Part shown: piece after piece, positions 1 to 8,104 of the stretch
Position numbering within the stretch: position 1 is the stretch's first letter
Layout of the letters: every line of letters begins with the position of its first letter
NCBI GenBank assembly: GCA_947426865.1
Contig: CANEFS010000001.1
Coordinates: 62,001-126,000 of the forward strand
Reading direction: 5' to 3'
DNA: 64,000 nt
DNA from: an uncultured Coriobacteriaceae bacterium
GTDB taxonomy: Bacteria; Actinomycetota; Coriobacteriia; Coriobacteriales; Atopobiaceae
Position numbers and translations under genes: made by a program
Notes under the pieces: generated by a model
Told to the model about the DNA's origin: nothing
What the model saw: only the letters and a program-made list of their open reading frames with translations
Databases searched by the model: none

Positions 1-324
1 AGAGTGCGTGAAAATCATGGTTTTCACGGGGTCAATTCCTACGGCCAGATAGTCGAGAACCATGTCGTGGGTGTTTTGCTGAATGTGCTCGGTGGTGTCT
101 CGGTCGGTAATGACCTGGTAGTCAGCGATGAGGATGTTCGTGTTGACGCCCTTGTTTTGAAGGTCGACGCGCTCTTTTAGCGTTCCAAACCAATGTCCCA
201 GGTGGAGGTGTCCTGTGGGACGGTCGCCCGAAAGCATCTTGAAAGAGGAGGGATTTTCTTCCAACTTCTTCCAGGTCTCATCCGATCTGCGGAGCGCTTC
301 TGTATAACTTCCTTCGTTTGGCAT
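1..324 (-). CDS. trpS: Tryptophanyl-tRNA synthetase, N-terminal part (cut by window edge)
   Basis: The minus strand reads from an ATG at 324-322 through 108 codons to the window edge without a stop. The start of the protein contains SGDRPTGHLHLGHWFG, the class I synthetase ATP-binding region with the HLGH form of the HIGH signature as found in TrpS, followed by a Rossmann strand (residues NILIADYQVITD). The enzyme charges tRNA-Trp in the cytoplasm. A purine-rich AAGGA stretch lies upstream of the ATG. The gene is divergent from nrdD across an 800-base spacer. I found no T-box core (AGGGTGG..CCGCG type) in that spacer on the trpS strand. The C-terminal two thirds are outside the window. Confidence 0.9.
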   Translation of the reverse strand, partial: MPNEGSYTEALRRSDETWKKLEENPSSFKMLSGDRPTGHLHLGHWFGTLKERVDLQNKGVNTNILIADYQVITDRDTTEHIQQNTHDMVLDYLAVGIDPVKTMIFTHS

Positions 325-886
325 TTTCTATCCTTCAGTCTTACACCCTTTGTTTTGTGGGGCTTTATAGCTGTCTTGTCTATACTTTGTTTTATTCTCT
401 GGCCTTGTAGCCTTTTCTTCTTGTCTGTCTTGTAGCCTTTTCTCGTTTTCTGCCTTGAAGTTTTGTCCTCTCGTTTGCTCTTGCTTTGTTTATTTTTTCT
501 TTATTTTATAGGTTTTTGACGGGGCCGGAAGAATTTTTAGCTGCTTTTAAGAGAGCCCCCCACGGGTATCGATTCTTAGACCTTCTCTTTCGCCGATTCC
601 TGTGTGCTCCTTCGAATTGTGTTGAGAATGAGGGGGAATTGTGAAGATAGCTGATAGGAGCGGGGTTGCTTGAGACGAGATGAATGTTGTCTCTCCACAT
701 TTTTTTAAGCCTGCTCTTTTCACGCTTCAAAGCACCAGCTATTTCCCTTGCCTCAAGTTCAACTTTAATCTTGTGATTCAGCTAAAAAAGCTTCCAAAAA
801 CAACTTTTAAGGCCCTCTTGAGACGCACGCGTGGCCTGCTCTTTTAACATTTCTCAGAGAAATTTTTGAAGAAATTTTGGAAATGG
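325..886. other. Divergent intergenic region, no gene recognised
   Basis: This stretch between trpS (minus) and the NrdR boxes of nrdD holds only short open frames with no protein-like composition. The part next to trpS is strongly pyrimidine-rich on the + strand. I saw no tRNA, T-box or known riboswitch core. It must hold the trpS promoter, but I could not place it. Confidence 0.5.
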
Positions 887-933
887 GTACAACATCTAGT
901 AATTTTGGGTTGCAAAACCACCATACCTTGTTA
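887..933 (+). promoter_or_regulatory. Tandem NrdR boxes upstream of nrdDG
   Basis: Two 16-bp sites fit the known NrdR consensus acaCwAtATaTwGtgt. Box 1 is GTACAACATCTAGTAA at 887-902 and box 2 is CCACCATACCTTGTTA at 918-933. Each matches 10 of 16 positions. Box 1 has all the strongly conserved C, A, A, T, T, G positions; box 2 lacks one T. Their starts are 31 bp apart, which is the three-helical-turn spacing typical of paired NrdR boxes. Box 2 lies between the -35 and -10 of the proposed nrdD promoter, as expected for repression of ribonucleotide reductase genes by NrdR-ATP/dATP. Confidence 0.7.
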
Positions 934-937
934 CTAT
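910..937 (+). promoter_or_regulatory. Putative nrdDG promoter
   Basis: TTGCAA (910-915) and TACTAT (932-937) are 16 bp apart and overlap NrdR box 2. Each hexamer matches 4 of 6 consensus bases. A transcript starting near 944 would have a leader of about 185 bases before nrdD. The position inside the NrdR operator supports the call more than the hexamers do. Confidence 0.45.
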
Positions 938-1128
938 TAATGACGGCCAAAGAACTTTTCCAGGTTAAAAAACGCAGGAAAAACGAGGAAAATACGTGGA
1001 TTTTATAACTCAGATAATTTCTAATTTTATGAACAAACCTTTTATTCCTCTTGACAATACGGCCGTCTAACTGCGGCTTTAACTGATAAACGCACCAAAA
1101 ATGAAGCAGCTTACTTTAGGAGAGAAAA

Positions 1129-3351
1129 ATGAAAATTATTAAACGTAACGGCGCAGAAGTAACGTTCAACCCTCAAAAGATTATCGACGCTATCAAAAAA
1201 GCCAACGTCACGGTCGCAAAAAGCCTGCGTCTCACCGACGATCAAATCGAAGACGCCACCGCTGTCGTCGCCGCCGAGTGCGAAACGTGCGGCCACACCG
1301 TCACGGTTGAAGAAGTCCAGGACATGGTCGAAGATCAGATCATGTCTAAAGGGGCCTTCTCGGTAGCCCGAAACTATATTACGTATCGCTACGTCCAAAA
1401 TCTCAAGCGTCAGACGAACACGACTGACGACCGCATCCTCTCTCTTATTGAGTGCAATAACGAAGACGTTAAGCAGGAAAACTCCAACAAAAACCCCACC
1501 ATCAATTCGGTCCAGCGCGACTACATGGCAGGTGAGGTCTCAAAAGATCTGGCTAATCGCATTCTCTTGCCACAAGAGATTGTCGATGCCAACAAAGAGG
1601 GCCTCATCCACTTCCACGATGCTGACTATTACGCTCAACATATGCACAACTGCGACCTCGTGAATCTGGAAGACATGTTGCAAAATGGCACGGTTATCTC
1701 GGATACGTTAATTGAGAAACCCCACTCTTTCCCCACCGCCTGCAACATCGCCACTCAAATCATCGCCCAAGTCGCAAGCTCGCAATACGGTGGCCAATCT
1801 ATCTCTTTGACGCACCTTGCACCTTTCGTTGACGTTTCTCGCAAAAAAATTAAGAAGCAGTTCGTCGAAGAAATGGCCGAGCTCAACCTTGAGATGGACG
1901 AGGAAGCCGTCGACAAGATGGTGGAAAAGCGCCTGCTGGAAGAGATTCGTCGCGGCGTTCAAACGATTCAATATCAGGTCGTTACCCTCATGACGACGAA
2001 CGGTCAGGCTCCTTTCGTGACCGTGTTCATGTATCTCAACGAGGCGCGCAACCCGCAAGAGAAGCACGACCTTGCCCTCATCATCGAGGAAACGCTGAAG
2101 CAGCGCTACGAGGGCGTTAAAAATGAGGAGGGCGTCTGGATCACGCCCGCCTTCCCCAAGCTTATCTACGTGCTTGAGGACGACAACGTTCACGAGGAAG
2201 ACCCCTACTTCTACCTCACGAAACTTGCTGCAAAGTGCACCGCCAAGCGCCTGGTTCCCGACTACATTTCCGAGAAAATCATGCGCAAATACAAACTCTC
2301 TAAAGGCGAGAAGGAGGGCGAAGGCGACGTTTACACCTGCATGGGCTGCCGCTCGTTTTTGACCCCGGACCGCTCGGGCAACGGCTACAACAACATCGCG
2401 AACGCCGGCAACTACGAGCCGGGCAAGCCCAAGTACTACGGCCGCTTCAACCAGGGCGTCGTTACTATCAACCTGGTTGATGTTGCCCTTTCTTCCGAGA
2501 AAAACATGGACGATTTTTGGCGCATCTTCGACGAGCGCTTGGAGCTTTGCCATCGCGCTCTTCTTTGCCGCCATAACCGCCTGAAGGGAACAACCTCTGA
2601 TGCTGCTCCTATCCTCTGGCAGTTTGGCGCTCTAGCGCGTCTGGAAAAAGGCCAGGTTATCGACCCGCTTCTCTACGACGGCTACTCCACCATCAGTCTG
2701 GGCTACGCTGGTCTTTATGAGTGCGTCCGCTACATGACCGGCCACTCCCACACCGATAAAGAGGCGACCCCGTTTGCGCTTTCTGTTATGCAACACATGA
2801 ACGACAAGTGCAACGAGTGGAAGGCAGCTTCTAACATTGATTTCTCGCTTTACGGCACGCCCTTAGAGTCCACGACGTACAAATTCGCTCGCTGCTTGCA
2901 GAAACGATTCGGCATTATTCCGGGCATCACGGACAAGGGCTACATTACCAACTCCTACCACGTCCACGTTTCAGAGGAAATCGACGCCTTTACCAAACTT
3001 AAGTTCGAAAGTGCCTTCCAACAGCTTTCTCCCGGTGGTGCCATCTCCTACATTGAGGTTCCTGACATGAAGGACAATCTTGAGGCGGTAACGAGTGTGC
3101 TTGAGTTCATCTACGAAAATATCATGTACGCAGAGCTCAACACGAAAAGCGACTACTGCCAGGAGTGCGGCTTCGACGGAGAAATTCGCATTGTTGAAGA
3201 CGATGGCAAGCTCGTTTGGGAGTGCCCCAAGTGCGGCAACCGCGATGAGACCAAGCTGAATGTTGCTCGCCGTACCTGCGGATATATTGGAACGCAGTTC
3301 TGGAATCAAGGCCGCACCGAAGAAATAAGAGATCGCGTTTTGCATCTTTAG
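1129..3351 (+). CDS. nrdD: Anaerobic (class III) ribonucleoside-triphosphate reductase
   Basis: This 740-residue protein reduces ribonucleoside triphosphates to deoxy forms using a glycyl radical, so it works only without oxygen. Residues 1-95 form an ATP-cone, the dATP/ATP allosteric domain. The C-terminus has a zinc site (C677/C680 and C699/C702) followed by RRTCGYIG, in which G718 is the predicted glycyl radical residue. The length and order of parts are normal for NrdD. The ATG is preceded by TAGGAGAG. Its activase nrdG follows after 75 bases. Expression is probably repressed by NrdR through the boxes at 887-933. It marks the organism as an anaerobe or facultative anaerobe. Confidence 0.97.
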   Translation: MKIIKRNGAEVTFNPQKIIDAIKKANVTVAKSLRLTDDQIEDATAVVAAECETCGHTVTVEEVQDMVEDQIMSKGAFSVARNYITYRYVQNLKRQTNTTDDRILSLIECNNEDVKQENSNKNPTINSVQRDYMAGEVSKDLANRILLPQEIVDANKEGLIHFHDADYYAQHMHNCDLVNLEDMLQNGTVISDTLIEKPHSFPTACNIATQIIAQVASSQYGGQSISLTHLAPFVDVSRKKIKKQFVEEMAELNLEMDEEAVDKMVEKRLLEEIRRGVQTIQYQVVTLMTTNGQAPFVTVFMYLNEARNPQEKHDLALIIEETLKQRYEGVKNEEGVWITPAFPKLIYVLEDDNVHEEDPYFYLTKLAAKCTAKRLVPDYISEKIMRKYKLSKGEKEGEGDVYTCMGCRSFLTPDRSGNGYNNIANAGNYEPGKPKYYGRFNQGVVTINLVDVALSSEKNMDDFWRIFDERLELCHRALLCRHNRLKGTTSDAAPILWQFGALARLEKGQVIDPLLYDGYSTISLGYAGLYECVRYMTGHSHTDKEATPFALSVMQHMNDKCNEWKAASNIDFSLYGTPLESTTYKFARCLQKRFGIIPGITDKGYITNSYHVHVSEEIDAFTKLKFESAFQQLSPGGAISYIEVPDMKDNLEAVTSVLEFIYENIMYAELNTKSDYCQECGFDGEIRIVEDDGKLVWECPKCGNRDETKLNVARRTCGYIGTQFWNQGRTEEIRDRVLHL

Positions 3352-3426
3352 TCTCCTGCCCGTTACTGCGTTGCCGTCCCATCCGCGGCTGCGACATGAA
3401 GCAGCGAGAAAGCCTTTTGGTTTAAC

Positions 3427-3948
3427 GTGAACTACGCAAACGTCAAATACATCGATATTGCCAACGGCAGTGGTGTTCGTACCTCGCTTTTCGTAAGCGG
3501 CTGCACTCACCGGTGCCCTGGCTGCTTCAACGAGGAGGCCTGGGATTTCAACGCCGGTCTTCCTTTCGATGAAACCATCCAGAAAGATATTCTCGACTCT
3601 TTAGCGCCCAGCTACATTTCCGGTCTTTCCGTTCTTGGAGGAGAGCCTTTCGAGCCGGAAAATCAGCGCGCCCTTCTTCCGTTTCTCACAAAAGTGAAGG
3701 AGGTCTATCCCGAGAAAACCATCTGGGTCTACACCGGAGACCTTTTAGAAGATCTTCTCTCCGAAAAAAACCCGCGTCACACAGAAGCCACCGAACCCCT
3801 TTTATCTTTGATAGATGTGCTGGTAGACGGCCTTTTTGAGGAGGAAAAGAAAGACATTACCCTCAAATTTCGCGGCTCTTCGAACCAGCGCCTCATCGAC
3901 CTTTCGCAAACTCTTGCGTCTGGAACCGTTGCACTTTTGAAACCTTAA
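3427..3948 (+). CDS. nrdG: Anaerobic ribonucleotide reductase activating protein (radical SAM)
   Basis: This 173-residue protein is the NrdD activase. It uses a [4Fe-4S] cluster and S-adenosylmethionine to place the radical on the NrdD glycine. The cluster motif CX3CX2C is C26-C30-C33 (CTHRCPGC), and SVLGGEPFEP is the GGE SAM-binding motif. The start is GTG with only a weak ribosome binding site, suggesting translation partly depends on the upstream nrdD message. The length is normal for the family (about 155-175 residues). The stop codon lies inside the first copy of a 22-bp direct repeat. Confidence 0.95.
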   Translation: MNYANVKYIDIANGSGVRTSLFVSGCTHRCPGCFNEEAWDFNAGLPFDETIQKDILDSLAPSYISGLSVLGGEPFEPENQRALLPFLTKVKEVYPEKTIWVYTGDLLEDLLSEKNPRHTEATEPLLSLIDVLVDGLFEEEKKDITLKFRGSSNQRLIDLSQTLASGTVALLKP

Positions 3949-4005
3949 AGCGCGCCGTCAGAGTTTTGATGTGCGGGGGAGTTTTAAAGCGCGCCGTCAG
4001 AGTTT
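3945..4005 (+). repeat. 22-bp direct repeat spanning the nrdG stop codon
   Basis: The same 22 bases occur at 3945-3966 and 3984-4005 (period 39 bp), starting TTAAAGCGCGCC. The first copy contains the TAA stop of nrdG; the second is intergenic. No terminator-like T tract follows directly. Confidence 0.85.
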
Positions 4006-4023
4006 CCTTTTTTATCGCTATAC

Positions 4024-4048
4024 TTTAACGAGAGTTTTTTAACGAGAG
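4024..4048 (+). repeat. 11-bp direct repeat in the nrdG-tRNA spacer
   Basis: TTTAACGAGAG occurs at 4024-4034 and 4038-4048, 14 bp apart. It lies in the 258-base spacer between nrdG and tRNA-Arg, in which I see no gene and no clear terminator. Confidence 0.7.
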
Positions 4049-4206
4049 CTTTTGGTTCAAGAGATGTGCCCGATTAAAAGAAGCAAACAGGCATGCAAGC
4101 GTGCTCGAGTAAAATTACTATTGCCATAAAGCGAACACATTAGAGGCACTTGAAAGAGGCTTGCAGTCTCAGCGCTAAAAAGCTTAAAAATGCGTCATGG
4201 AAAAAC

Positions 4207-4283
4207 GCCGTCTTAGCTCAGTGGATTAGAGCGTTCGCCTCCGGAGCGAAAGGTCGCGGGTTCGAGCCCCGCAGACGGCACCA
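4207..4283 (+). tRNA. tRNA-Arg (anticodon CCG)
   Basis: The sequence folds as a cloverleaf. The acceptor stem GCCGTCT pairs with AGACGGC, the discriminator is A, and CCA is encoded at 4281-4283. The D arm reads AGCTCAGT..GGATTAGAGC. The anticodon stem TTCGC/GCGAA encloses the loop CTCCGGA, so the anticodon is CCG, reading the arginine codon CGG. The T arm has GGTTCGAGCCC. It lies 70 bases before the P-type ATPase gene. Confidence 0.97.
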
Positions 4284-4353
4284 CGCACTTTCTTTAAAAG
4301 GTATTAAGTGCCAGCCTAACAAGGCGCAAGACAAAGGGAAAAAAGAGGAATAA

Positions 4354-6927
4354 ATGCCCCAAGAAACTAACAGCATTTACGCCCAAATCCCCAAAGCTTC
4401 CGGCACGCCAGAGACGGGCCTTTCCACCCACCAAGCCCAACAACTTCTCGAGGCAGGGAAGAACAATATCGATGCCGACCCCAAGGCGAAATCGGTAACC
4501 AGGATTTTCTCGGAAAATATCTTCACGCTCTTCAATGCCATCAACATTCTTTTAGCCGCACTTGTTTTCGTCACCGGCTCGTTCCGGAACATGCTCTTTA
4601 TGCTGGTAGTTGTGTGCAATGTGGCCATTGGCATCGTGCAGGAATTGCGCGCCCGAGCAGCCCTTCAAAAACTTTCTCTTCTCGTCTCCGAGAAAATCTT
4701 TGTGCTGCGCGATGGCAGCGAACAATTGATAGCGCCTGACCAAATCGTTTTGGGAGACGTTTTGAAGCTTTCTTCCGGTATGCAAATTCCCTGCGACGCC
4801 CGAGTTATTTCAGGAAAATCCCAGATAAACGAGGCGCTTTTGACAGGGGAGGCCAACCTCGTTGAAAAAGCGCCCGGGGCAGCTCTTCTGAGCGGCTCTT
4901 TCATCGCGAGCGGGCACGTGCTTGCAGAAGCGGTGGCGGTAGGGGCCGATTCGTTTGCCTCCAAGCTTTCGGCCAGCGCAAAAACGTATCAGAAGCCCGC
5001 CTCGCAAATTATGGACACTCTGCAATACATCATTAAAATGGCGACTTTCTACCTCATTCCGGTAGGAATCCTTCTTTTTGTGCGGACGTTTTTTGCAGAA
5101 GGCGCCGCGGGCACCTTTTCCTTTGAGGATTTCCCGTGGGCAATGGGGAATCTTTCCACCTCGATTCTGACGACGACCGCTGCGCTTGTGGGTATGATTC
5201 CGCAGGGTCTCGTCCTTTTGACAAGTGCGGTACTCACCCTTTCCGTGATTCGCCTGGCCGCCAACAAGGTGCTCGTCAAACAGTTCTTCTCCATTGAGAC
5301 CCTCGCGCGGGTGGACGTGCTCTGTCTAGACAAAACAGGGACAATTACCTCGGGAAAGATGAAGGTCAAAAATATCTTTCCAGCAAAAAGTGGGGGCAAA
5401 GATACGGCAAAAACAAAAGATAAAGATAAAACAGAAACAGAGGATAAAAGCGCGAACAAGGGCACAGCAGTAACGATTGCCGAGAAAGACGTTTTAAAAG
5501 CAGCCGGATGGGTCATGGAGGCTAACAAAGCAGACGCCAACCAAACTGCTCTTGCGATTTTGCACAAATGGGAAGAGTCTCCTTATTCAGGAGATGATCG
5601 GAAGGGAGAGCTTTCAGAGAAAGGCTCCAGCCTCCCCCATACAAAAGCACCAAAGATTGCGCGCGCCATTCCCTTCTTAAGTGAAAGAAAGTATTCAGGC
5701 TGCACGCTTAAAAGTGGCGAGAGCTATGTGGTGGGTGCTTCGGAGTTTATTTTCTCGAAAGAAACGGGCGCGGACCCCATCTCTCCTCCCTCGCAAGAAG
5801 TTTCAGAAACGGCGCGCTTCGTGTGCGTCGCGAAAGTAGAGGGCTTCTCGGAAGAGGGAAGAATAGAAGGAAAACCCGAGCTCATGGGCTGGATTGCTCT
5901 AGGAGACGAATTGCGGCGGGGCATCCAAGACACGCTTGCTTTTTTTGAGCAGCAAGGCGTGCGCCTCTACGTTTTTTCCGGAGACGATCCCAAAACGGCC
6001 GCTGCCATCGCCGCCGCAGCAGGACTCAAACTGCAAAAGGGGGAGAGTAAGCTGAGCTATCTTGACGCCGGCGATATAGTCGATGTGCCAGAAGAAAAAA
6101 TCAGAGAGGTCCTTAAAACGACCACGGTGGTGGGACGCTGCACCCCTCAAATCAAGCAAAAATTGCTGAAAGTTTTGAGGTCAGAGGGCCACACGACGGC
6201 CATGACAGGAGATGGCGTCAACGACATTTTAGCCATGCGAGCTGCAGATACGAGTATTGCGATGGCGCAGGGGGCAGAGGCCGCGCGTGTCGTCGCTGAG
6301 CTCGTTTTGGTCGACAACGACTTCTCTCACATGCCCCACGTCGTCGACGAAGGGCGCCGCTCCATCAACAATCTCATCCGTTCCGCCTCGCTTTTTCTCG
6401 AGAAAACCGTGTTCTCGATGGCACTTGCCGCCTTCGCGCTTATCTTGCCGCCTTACCCCATACTGCCCATTCAGCTCACGCTGCTCTCGGGCGCGCTTAT
6501 TGGCATTCCTTCCTTTGCCCTTGCACTTGAGCCCAATCACAACCGTGTGGAAGGCGACTTTTTCAAGAAGGTTTTTTCCAAAGCGTTGCCCCCGGCCCTT
6601 GCTATCAGTATCTCGATTGCCGCAGCTATGATCTATTGCGAAGCCGCAGGTATTGGCTCTGCGACGCTTTCTACTATCGCAAGTTTTATCATTGCTGCGG
6701 TAGGCCTTGCGCTTCTGGTTAAAATTTCGCAACCGCTCAATCTCTTTCGAGCCACCCTCATTGTTTTGATGGCCGCCTTTTTGCTCGTGGGCTTTCTGGG
6801 CTTCGGGTGGTTTTTTGAAGTGGTGCCGTTCTCGCCTGATCTTCTCGGTCATCAAGTCATTTTTGGCGGAGTGGGTCTTCTTCTTTTTGCAATTTTTTCT
6901 CCTCTTTTTTCTCGTAAACCGCGCTAA
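4354..6927 (+). CDS. Cation-transporting P-type ATPase, CtpE-like
   Basis: This 857-residue membrane pump has the full P-type ATPase set. It has an actuator loop with LTGEA (TGE 164-166), the phosphorylated aspartate D326 in DKTGTITSG, and the hinge TGDGVND at 618-624, then about six C-terminal membrane helices. There is no heavy-metal CPC motif and no N-terminal metal-binding domain. The overall pattern (short N-terminus, EEGRRSINNLIRSASL-like hinge region) resembles mycobacterial CtpE and streptococcal Exp7-type pumps, for which Ca2+ uptake has been reported. The substrate here is inferred. A Lys/Asp/Thr-rich insert of about 30 residues follows the phosphorylation site. The ribosome site is AGAGGAA. 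Confidence 0.88.
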   Translation: MPQETNSIYAQIPKASGTPETGLSTHQAQQLLEAGKNNIDADPKAKSVTRIFSENIFTLFNAINILLAALVFVTGSFRNMLFMLVVVCNVAIGIVQELRARAALQKLSLLVSEKIFVLRDGSEQLIAPDQIVLGDVLKLSSGMQIPCDARVISGKSQINEALLTGEANLVEKAPGAALLSGSFIASGHVLAEAVAVGADSFASKLSASAKTYQKPASQIMDTLQYIIKMATFYLIPVGILLFVRTFFAEGAAGTFSFEDFPWAMGNLSTSILTTTAALVGMIPQGLVLLTSAVLTLSVIRLAANKVLVKQFFSIETLARVDVLCLDKTGTITSGKMKVKNIFPAKSGGKDTAKTKDKDKTETEDKSANKGTAVTIAEKDVLKAAGWVMEANKADANQTALAILHKWEESPYSGDDRKGELSEKGSSLPHTKAPKIARAIPFLSERKYSGCTLKSGESYVVGASEFIFSKETGADPISPPSQEVSETARFVCVAKVEGFSEEGRIEGKPELMGWIALGDELRRGIQDTLAFFEQQGVRLYVFSGDDPKTAAAIAAAAGLKLQKGESKLSYLDAGDIVDVPEEKIREVLKTTTVVGRCTPQIKQKLLKVLRSEGHTTAMTGDGVNDILAMRAADTSIAMAQGAEAARVVAELVLVDNDFSHMPHVVDEGRRSINNLIRSASLFLEKTVFSMALAAFALILPPYPILPIQLTLLSGALIGIPSFALALEPNHNRVEGDFFKKVFSKALPPALAISISIAAAMIYCEAAGIGSATLSTIASFIIAAVGLALLVKISQPLNLFRATLIVLMAAFLLVGFLGFGWFFEVVPFSPDLLGHQVIFGGVGLLLFAIFSPLFSRKPR

Positions 6928-7027
6928 AATACAGAGGCGCAAACGACGTTCGATGTACGCGTTATTGAGCGATTGCAAAACGAAGCACCACCACGCACTA
7001 TAAAAGCAGCATAAAAGGAGAAAATCA

Positions 7028-7996
7028 GTGGTTCCTCCCACCTTAAAAGCGCCCCGAGCTCCCTCCTCATCAAAGACGTATTGCCCAAGCTGTGGCACCC
7101 TTGTCCCAGAAGGGGTCGAGAATTGCCCTGTCTGCGGCATGCGTGTGCGCACAAAAGCGGCAAAGCAGCTAAAGCCAGAAAAGATTGAGGCAGGAGACGG
7201 GATTGAGGACGCGACCGATAAAACTGAAGCAGGAAGTTCATCCAAAAAAGGTGCCGCAGCCAAAAAGGGCACCGCAGCAAAAAAGGGCGTCGCAGCCAAA
7301 CTCGAAAGCGCCATTCCTGCGGAAAATGAAATTAAAGATCCCTACCATCACGAAAACCCCATGCACCTAAAGTCCGTGCTCGTGGCCTCTTTTGCCGCTC
7401 TTTTAGTATTGGGATCTGCCATCCTTCTTATCACGCACCCCTGGGATCCGCACGCTTTCGACACGAGGGCAACAACGCCTGCTGACCTCTCGCAAGAATA
7501 CGTGCCCGACCAAGTTGATGCCCTCAAGGGCCAAGATTCGGGAAACGCCGATTCTGGGGAGATTGAATCGGGTGACGAAGCGACGTACAAAAAGTTCAAC
7601 GAAACGTACAAGAAGTTTGGGGAATATTCGAAGTCTTTAGAAAGTTCCACCTCTGATTTGGAGAAGTTTGGATTCACAGGAGATGCCAAGGCCGTGGCCG
7701 AGGGCAAGAATAGCGCCAACCAGCTCGATATCGACATCTCCAACCTCATATCCGAGATTCAATCCACCGATGTTTCCAGCGGTAAGTACTATTCTCAACA
7801 GCAAGATCTGATAAAGATGGGAAATTACCTGCGCAACGAAGCCGACATTTTGCTTACGGCTTGGAAGAAGGCGGAACAATCGACCAATCCCGCAACCGAG
7901 AAAAGCTCGATTTTACAGCCAGTGAAAACGAGCGGGGCAAATTACGCGAATCTTTTCTCGGAAGCTTACGCTGCATTTTCAATTAGTGCCCCGTAA
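7028..7996 (+). CDS. Zinc-ribbon protein with one membrane segment, unknown function
   Basis: The 322-residue protein starts at GTG with a good site (AAAGGAG). Residues 19-36 form a zinc ribbon (C19xxC22...C33xxC36). A linker with KKGAAAKKGTAAKKG-type repeats is followed by one membrane segment near residues 115-138 (VLVASFAALLVLGSAILLI). The remaining 180 residues are predicted outside the cell and contain a helical, charged region (YKKFNETYKKFGEY) but no family I recognise. Its neighbour at 8105 has a similar plan (cytoplasmic module, basic linker, membrane segment, external domain), and the mre operon follows. A role in the cell envelope is possible but is only inference from position. Confidence 0.8.
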   Translation: MVPPTLKAPRAPSSSKTYCPSCGTLVPEGVENCPVCGMRVRTKAAKQLKPEKIEAGDGIEDATDKTEAGSSSKKGAAAKKGTAAKKGVAAKLESAIPAENEIKDPYHHENPMHLKSVLVASFAALLVLGSAILLITHPWDPHAFDTRATTPADLSQEYVPDQVDALKGQDSGNADSGEIESGDEATYKKFNETYKKFGEYSKSLESSTSDLEKFGFTGDAKAVAEGKNSANQLDIDISNLISEIQSTDVSSGKYYSQQQDLIKMGNYLRNEADILLTAWKKAEQSTNPATEKSSILQPVKTSGANYANLFSEAYAAFSISAP

Positions 7997-8004
7997 GGTA
8001 CAAT
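7976..8004 (+). promoter_or_regulatory. Possible promoter for the TPR membrane protein
   Basis: TTTTCA (7976-7981) and TACAAT (7999-8004) are 17 bp apart, straddling the stop of the preceding gene. The hexamers match consensus at 4 and 5 positions. A start near 8011 would give a 95-base leader containing the 17-bp repeat at 8050-8087. Confidence 0.35.
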
Positions 8005-8049
8005 AGAGGGCACTGTATATAAGGCATTAAAACAACAGAGCCCACGAAA

Positions 8050-8087
8050 AAGCAAGAAGCGACAAGTAAGAAGCAAGAAGCGACAAG
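8050..8087 (+). repeat. 17-bp perfect direct repeat before the TPR gene
   Basis: AAGCAAGAAGCGACAAG occurs at 8050-8066 and 8071-8087 (period 21 bp), ending just before the ribosome binding site of the gene at 8105. Confidence 0.9.
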
Positions 8088-8104
8088 CAAATTAAGGAGC
8101 AGAT

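Noticed and set aside
942-1067. GACGGCC (942-948) and GGCCGTC (1061-1067) could pair in the nrdD leader
   Set aside because: Seven bases over a 110-base loop, and the second copy lies in a local palindrome (ACGGCCGT); chance is the simpler view.
1051-1079. TTGACA 75 bases before nrdD as a promoter
   Set aside because: There is no -10-like hexamer at 16-18 bp (the sequence there is CGGCTT); the promoter within the NrdR boxes fits better.
325-1128. T-box or tryptophan leader for trpS
   Set aside because: No T-box core, no terminator on the trpS strand and no leader peptide with Trp codons were found.
4150-4353. Open frame of 67 codons across the tRNA-Arg gene
   Set aside because: It reads through the tRNA and has no family resemblance; the tRNA cloverleaf explains the sequence.
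6229-7314. Long antisense open frame (361 codons) opposite the P-type ATPase
   Set aside because: It is a composition shadow of the coding strand, with no domain pattern; similar shadows lie at 1708-2574, 10764-11792 and 41551-42711.
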